From contig CM072888.1 of the NCBI GenBank assembly GCA_037013685.1, positions 15,380,216 to 15,444,215 of the forward strand: a stretch of DNA of 64,000 nucleotides. The letters are read 5' to 3'. A program made the translations under genes and the position numbers. Source of the stretch: Acridotheres tristis (lineage: Eukaryota; Chordata; Aves; Passeriformes; Sturnidae). Of the stretch, positions 60,601-64,000 are shown piece by piece (positions within the stretch are counted from its first letter, which is position 1; every line of letters starts with the position of its first letter). The notes under the pieces are model-generated. The model did no database searches. It was given only the letters and a program-made list of their open reading frames with translations, and was not told the origin of the DNA.

Positions 60601-62572
60601 GAGAAGTACTTTGCCAAGATGAGGAGCAAAATTACCAGGGTATGTGTTTTCAGGTCAGGAGTAACATGCTCATATGCCTTTGGCAACTCCCTTTTTCACC
60701 TTAAAAAGCTTTCTTGCCATTTTACAGGTTTATTCCTGGCAGATGTTAATAAGTGTTTGAGTTGATAAGATCCCAGAGCAGAAGGATTTCTATTACTTTT
60801 TTAATGCCTTGATAAGGGGAGAAGAGGCACACTACCTGAATATCAGAGCACAAGAGTGCTCTTTATCCCATCTCCAGTGTCTCTTAGTTGTATATACACT
60901 TATGAATTCTCAACAATAAAGACAAATCTCTTAAGCAGGGTATTTCTGCTGTTCTGTCACATTTTTCACACGTGACCCACGCTCAGGGCCAACAGCATTA
61001 CATTGATTTCTGCCCCTGATCAGTGTTCACAGATTTTGCTGATGCGTTGTTTCACTGCATGCACAGAAGAGAGAGGAAAGTATACCCAGGGTAGATTAAT
61101 CACCTTTTGTTTAGGAGACAGCATGTTATGGCCAGCTGGTTATTGTTATTTTCAGCTTTTTGCAGTGCTAGGGGTTACTGATGCTGCTTGTGCAAATATT
61201 TCTTTTTTTACTACCAATATGAAAAAGTAGTGACAGGAGGTTGAAACAGGAGAAGTGGCTTTAAGAGGATAGTTGGTTTAGCAAGGGTGGCAGCTTTTAG
61301 AGGAATGTCTTCACTGTAGCTCATCCTTTGGGGAAAGGTGTTTTTATGAAGAGCCGACCCGTTATCTGTGCCTATGCTGACAGGCAAACATTGACCTTGT
61401 AGTTAGGATGTTGCATTTGTTGTTCAGGTGTGTTTTTTCTTTTCTGATCCCAAACTGCACACATACTGCTTGTTCAGCTGTTTCTGAGTTTGTAGTCTTG
61501 GCATGAGAAGAGCTTTGTTCACTAAAGAGCAGCACAGCTGCCAAGTCTGTCTTTTGTCCAAAGCAAAATAACAGGAGTCAGAGTTTTAGAAGGAACAAAC
61601 TGGAATTTAATTCTGAGGGCTGTGCAGAGGCAGCATGTGTGGGTGGGTGGAGGGTAGGATTACTACAGCCAGCTCAGGTTGATATTGCTGCCAACTTGCT
61701 GCTTTATGCAGCCTTTTCAACTGCCCTTCACTGGTCAGCTTGAGACCAAGAGCTTAAAGCAGAATGAAACAGTTTAACAAACAAAATTCATACATCTCCT
61801 TGGGCATTGTATACAAGCTAAATACTCGTTAGGTTATCTATGTCTGTAAAAATAGTGCTGAAAACCATTTGTAACAGCTTGTGGAAATTTATCTATTCTT
61901 GTACATGTTGTACAAGGATATTCTTGCTATTTTGTAGCAAGAATAATTTGCCTCTGTGTGTTCTCTGAGCTTGTTTTGTGATTTTTTCCTTTTTAAGTAG
62001 GATGCTCTTGTGCAGCTGTTGAACTGCAATGAACCTGTCATGATTGTGGATACAGTGGGAATGAGTGCACTGGAACAGATCCAGATTATTCTGTGTATAA
62101 TACAGAGGAAATCCTAAGAAGATCCTAACTGTGGTCTCTCTCCTGCTCTAGCTCATCACTGCAGTTGTAACAAAGAACTGGAAAGAGATTGTGGAGTCTT
62201 GTGACTTGCAGAATTGGAGAGAGGCTTTGGCTGCTGTGCTCACTTATGCCAGGCCAGACGAGTTTACTGCCCTTTGCGGTAAGGACACTTCATGGACAGG
62301 ATAATTCCAGAGCAGGATCATGGCTTTGCACACAGTTCCTTGGCCAATTGCTTCCCCAACTTCAGCAGTGATGGGGAGGGATACCCAGAGTGATTTACCA
62401 GCATCTTTTGTTCTTATTTTATCTAGATCTCCTGGGTAGCAGGCTGGAGAATGAGGGGGACAGCATTCTGCAGACACAAGCTTGCCTCTGTTACATTTGT
62501 GCTGGAAACGTGGATAAACTTGTTGCTTGTTGGACCAAAGTTCAGGATGGAAACAGCCCCTTGTCCCTTCAG
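42557..62572 (+). CDS. SEC31A: SEC31A, COPII outer-coat subunit (partial, 3' end outside window)
   Basis: SEC31A pairs with SEC13 to form the outer cage of COPII vesicles at ER exit sites and boosts SAR1 GTP hydrolysis. Coding exons: 42557-42635, 43141-43264, 45418-45616, 46689-46784, 48333-48473, 49449-49591, 50530-50629, 51860-52021, 52197-52349, 53742-53978, 54532-54606, 56669-56719, 57507-57584, 59746-59821, 60461-60639, 62152-62278, 62427-62572. They total 2166 bp, 722 codons in one frame. The N-terminal WD40 propeller (about 1-345), the SEC13-binding blade region (about 380-430) and the first part of the alpha-solenoid (about 560-722) are present; the Pro-rich ALG-2/SEC23 binding tail and C-terminal helices (human total 1220) lie beyond 64000. 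No disruption seen. Confidence 0.97.
43141..43264 (+). CDS. SEC31A: SEC31A coding exon 2
   Basis: Acceptor CTTCCTCACAG; reads [20 protein letters not shown], then [20 protein letters not shown], ending CACAG|GTAGGC. Confidence 0.95.
43265..45417 (+). other. SEC31A: SEC31A intron, 2.2 kb
   Basis: No coding or RNA feature seen. The open frame just before 45418 is read-through into the intron. Confidence 0.85.
45418..45616 (+). CDS. SEC31A: SEC31A coding exon 3
   Basis: Acceptor TGTCTTACAG; reads [34 protein letters not shown] (WD repeat), then [17 protein letters not shown], ending CAG|GTTGGT. Confidence 0.95.
46689..46784 (+). CDS. SEC31A: SEC31A coding exon 4
   Basis: Acceptor TTTCTTACAG; reads [20 protein letters not shown] then [12 protein letters not shown], ending CAG|GTACCA. 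WD repeat 3. Confidence 0.95.
46785..48332 (+). other. SEC31A: SEC31A intron, 1.5 kb
   Basis: No coding or RNA feature seen. Confidence 0.85.
48333..48473 (+). CDS. SEC31A: SEC31A coding exon 5
   Basis: Acceptor TGTGTGGCAG; reads [20 protein letters not shown], then [20 protein letters not shown], ending AGG|GTGAGT. WD repeat 4. Confidence 0.95.
49449..49591 (+). CDS. SEC31A: SEC31A coding exon 6
   Basis: Acceptor TTGCCCCTCAG; reads [20 protein letters not shown], then [20 protein letters not shown], ending ACCAG|GTATGA. WD repeat 5. Confidence 0.95.
50530..50629 (+). CDS. SEC31A: SEC31A coding exon 7
   Basis: Acceptor TTTTCATGCAG; reads [20 protein letters not shown], then [13 protein letters not shown], ending GAG|GTATTG. 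WD repeat 6. Confidence 0.95.
50630..51859 (+). other. SEC31A: SEC31A intron, 1.2 kb
   Basis: No coding or RNA feature seen. Confidence 0.85.
51860..52021 (+). CDS. SEC31A: SEC31A coding exon 8
   Basis: Acceptor GCTCCCCAG; reads [20 protein letters not shown], then [20 protein letters not shown], ending QVDQ with CAG|GTGTTG. WD repeat 7, the end of the propeller. Confidence 0.95.
52197..52349 (+). CDS. SEC31A: SEC31A coding exon 9
   Basis: Acceptor TTATCAAAG; reads [20 protein letters not shown], then [20 protein letters not shown], ending TCG|GTAAGG. Only 175 bp of intron separates it from the previous exon. [10 protein letters not shown] leads into the SEC13-completing blade. Confidence 0.94.
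52350..53741 (+). other. SEC31A: SEC31A intron, 1.4 kb
   Basis: No coding or RNA feature seen. Confidence 0.85.
53742..53978 (+). CDS. SEC31A: SEC31A coding exon 10, SEC13-binding blade
   Basis: Acceptor TCAATTCCAG; reads [20 protein letters not shown], a short glutamine run coded by CAG repeats (QQQQ), then [20 protein letters not shown] and a helical stretch ending VWAFLK, AAG|GTAACA. The blade inserts into the open SEC13 propeller in the known coat structure. Confidence 0.94.
54532..54606 (+). CDS. SEC31A: SEC31A coding exon 11
   Basis: Acceptor TTTTTAAAG; reads [25 protein letters not shown], ending AAG|GTAAAT. Human has [20 protein letters not shown]. Confidence 0.94.
54607..56668 (+). 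other. SEC31A: SEC31A intron, 2.1 kb
   Basis: Holds the 21-bp tandem duplication and T/C tract near 56139-56244. No exon or RNA gene seen. Confidence 0.85.
56139..56180. repeat. Perfect 21-bp tandem duplication
   Basis: AATTGAAGCTGGAGTCATGAT at 56139-56159 is followed at once by an identical copy at 56160-56180. A run of 19 T and 6 C follows at 56220-56244. The identity of the copies points to a recent event. Confidence 0.85.
56669..56719 (+). CDS. SEC31A: SEC31A coding exon 12 (51-bp micro-exon)
   Basis: Acceptor GTTTTCTAG; reads [17 protein letters not shown], ending GAG|GTAAGC, phase 0 on both sides. The start resembles human IALALNKVDG; the rest is diverged acidic linker. Confidence 0.88.
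57507..57584 (+). CDS. SEC31A: SEC31A coding exon 13 (78-bp linker exon)
   Basis: Acceptor CTCTGCTGAAG; reads [20 protein letters not shown] then EQFLGE, ending GAG|GTATCT, phase 0 on both sides. Human has the like-placed EEQLLGE. Acidic, disordered. Confidence 0.88.
57585..59745 (+). other. SEC31A: SEC31A intron, 2.2 kb
   Basis: No coding or RNA feature seen. Confidence 0.85.
59746..59821 (+). CDS. SEC31A: SEC31A coding exon 14
   Basis: Acceptor CTTTCTTTTAG; reads [20 protein letters not shown], then ISVSG, ending in the first base of an Asp codon, donor [14 protein letters not shown] is identical to human. Confidence 0.93.
60461..60639 (+). CDS. SEC31A: SEC31A coding exon 15, start of alpha-solenoid
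   Basis: Acceptor TCTCGTTGCAG; reads [40 protein letters not shown], then [20 protein letters not shown], ending AGG|GTATGT. Confidence 0.95.
60640..62151 (+). other. SEC31A: SEC31A intron, 1.5 kb
   Basis: Contains two adjacent perfect hairpins at 61898-61945. No exon recognised. Confidence 0.85.
61898..61945. repeat. Two adjacent perfect hairpins
   Basis: CTTGTACA (61898-61905) pairs with TGTACAAG (61909-61916) around a 3-nt loop. Right after it TATTCTTGCTA (61919-61929) pairs with TAGCAAGAATA (61935-61945) around a 5-nt loop. They lie about 200 bp before the next SEC31A exon. Confidence 0.7.
62152..62278 (+). CDS. SEC31A: SEC31A coding exon 16
   Basis: Acceptor CTGCTCTAG; reads [20 protein letters not shown], then [22 protein letters not shown] and one base, donor GTAAGG. 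Confidence 0.95.
62427..62572 (+). CDS. SEC31A: SEC31A coding exon 17, last in window
   Basis: Acceptor TTTTATCTAG; completes Asp, then [40 protein letters not shown], ending SLQ with CAG|GTTGGT. The next human residues (DLIEKVV...) are not found before 64000. Confidence 0.95.
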
Positions 62573-64000
62573 GTTGGTAATTCTTTTTAAAAAGATGTTG
62601 GAAATAACAGACTGCAATCATTTGGCTCTTAAATCAAATTATCTAGTGTAGAGCTTTGCTGTCTGATGTACATCAGGATGCAAGCCTTTCTTTCTGGAAA
62701 AATAACACATAAATATGATACTGGAAAATGTGGCCCTTGTGCTTGCCTTGCTCTTTGGGTATTTTACACTTCTTGTGTAAAATAATTCTAGTACTTAGTG
62801 TTTTGATAAAGAAGGGTCTTTGAGTGCTTGCGTCTTTTGTGGTTAGGAAATACTTGGACTTTTCTAGTTCTGGAAGTTCAGGAGAAGAAATCCAATGGAA
62901 TTAGATTTAAATCTGGAGAGACAGCTGTAGGAGGGTTCTCATGAGAGTTTTCTCTAGGGTTTTTCCCATACAAATCTTGGTTTCCAGCAGTGAAATACAT
63001 TCCTTCTAGCAGATATCTTGAGGGTATGGGGTTGATGAGTGGAATGCAGCAATAATAGAATATTTTATAATACAGTGTTAGTTTCTTCCATCTGTTTAAG
63101 GCCTTTGAAGAACCAGTTCTAGTAAGTACTTACTTGACGATGCTGTGAGACTCTTGTTTAGTTAATTGAAGGAACTGATATGTATCTGAGTTTGCTTCAT
63201 GTCATTAACTCTCTGAATTATTAAAATAATTTGATTTTGAGGGCTTTAGTTACAGATTTACCTTCAGTTTGAATTTGCATTGTGATTGCAGGGCTTCGGT
63301 CTCTCAGGCAATAAAACTGGAAAATATTGTTGAAGTCCTAATCAGGTGGCTTGTTTCCTATCATAGCGGGGTTTTTTTCACTTGCCTTTTTTGAAGTGAT
63401 GATTTGTAGGGAAAAACAGTTAGAAAACAATCTTTATTAGTAATGTATGGTTGAAATCTTTTGTGTGCTACACTCTCATTAAATCTCCTGTAAGATTTTA
63501 AAAAGGGCTTTAATTTTGGCAAATGAATATTTGTAGTATCCTTCAGCATAAATACACTAAGAAAAACATAAGAAAACCGAGCAGAAAATGTTCCTATAAT
63601 TTAGGACTAGAAGGAAACCCAACCAAGACCAGTTCTTGTGTTGTGAGATGTGCAAGGAAGGCAACATTGAGAGTATTTCTGGTGAATATCAGGAAAACCA
63701 TTTTGCTGTAACAACCAGTAAACTATGGACAGCTCTTCCAAGGGAGTTTTTAGATCCTTTTAAGATGGATAAGAACTGACTTTTAAACCCTGTAAATGGA
63801 CATGCAGCAGCGTGGCACTAGTAGTGGTGACAGGCGTGATGTTGTCTGTTTGCTCTGAGGCTGTCACCAGATAATTTTATGGAAGCATCCACTTGGTGGA
63901 CATGTTCAGTGCTGCTGGGGCCCTGAAATCTTGTTTAATAAAAGCAGGGTTTTTTAGCTCTGCTGTTAGAAGCCGCTTGGTAGGTTGTTGCTGTTCTGTC
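62573..64000 (+). other. SEC31A: SEC31A intron, cut by window end
   Basis: No coding or RNA feature seen in this stretch; the gene continues to the right. Confidence 0.8.

Overview
This is vertebrate nuclear DNA, almost certainly from a bird. Coding sequence is split into short exons with GT/AG borders, introns are compact, and there is a CR1-type retroposon fragment (about 7337-7440) and otherwise little interspersed repeat. The gene order LIN54 > < THAP9 | SEC31A > matches human 4q21 in reverse. I cannot name the species from the sequence alone. No prokaryotic feature, virus or CRISPR array was seen. All exon borders below were placed by reading splice sites and checking that codon phase is continuous; protein comparisons are from memory of the human proteins.

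Region by region. 1-11965: no coding sequence; probably the 5' intron (or leader) of LIN54, whose promoter lies upstream of the window. 11966-33573 (+): all coding exons of LIN54, the DNA-binding subunit of the DREAM/MuvB cell-cycle complex, followed by a long 3' UTR with poly(A) signals to about 36.18 kb. About 36.2-37.2 kb: short convergent intergenic gap. 37224-41077 (-): THAP9, a domesticated P-element-type transposase in five exons, intact at 880 codons. 41078-41364: GC-rich, CCAAT-rich shared promoter between the divergent THAP9 and SEC31A genes. About 41365-64000 (+): SEC31A, the outer COPII coat subunit; 17 coding exons (722 codons) are present and the gene runs off the right edge.

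Points that stand out: (1) THAP9 keeps a full reading frame, but the second of its three catalytic acidic residues (human D374) is glycine here, a one-base difference; (2) the last THAP9 intron only works as a rare GC-AG intron; (3) LIN54 carries a well-formed, phase-neutral 156-bp extra exon (22552-22707) that is absent from the 749-residue human reference protein; (4) the SEC31A leader holds a complete 34-codon upstream ORF; (5) several short perfect hairpins and a 21-bp tandem duplication lie in introns. The three genes do unrelated jobs (cell-cycle transcription, transposase-derived protein, ER export); nothing suggests they form one system.
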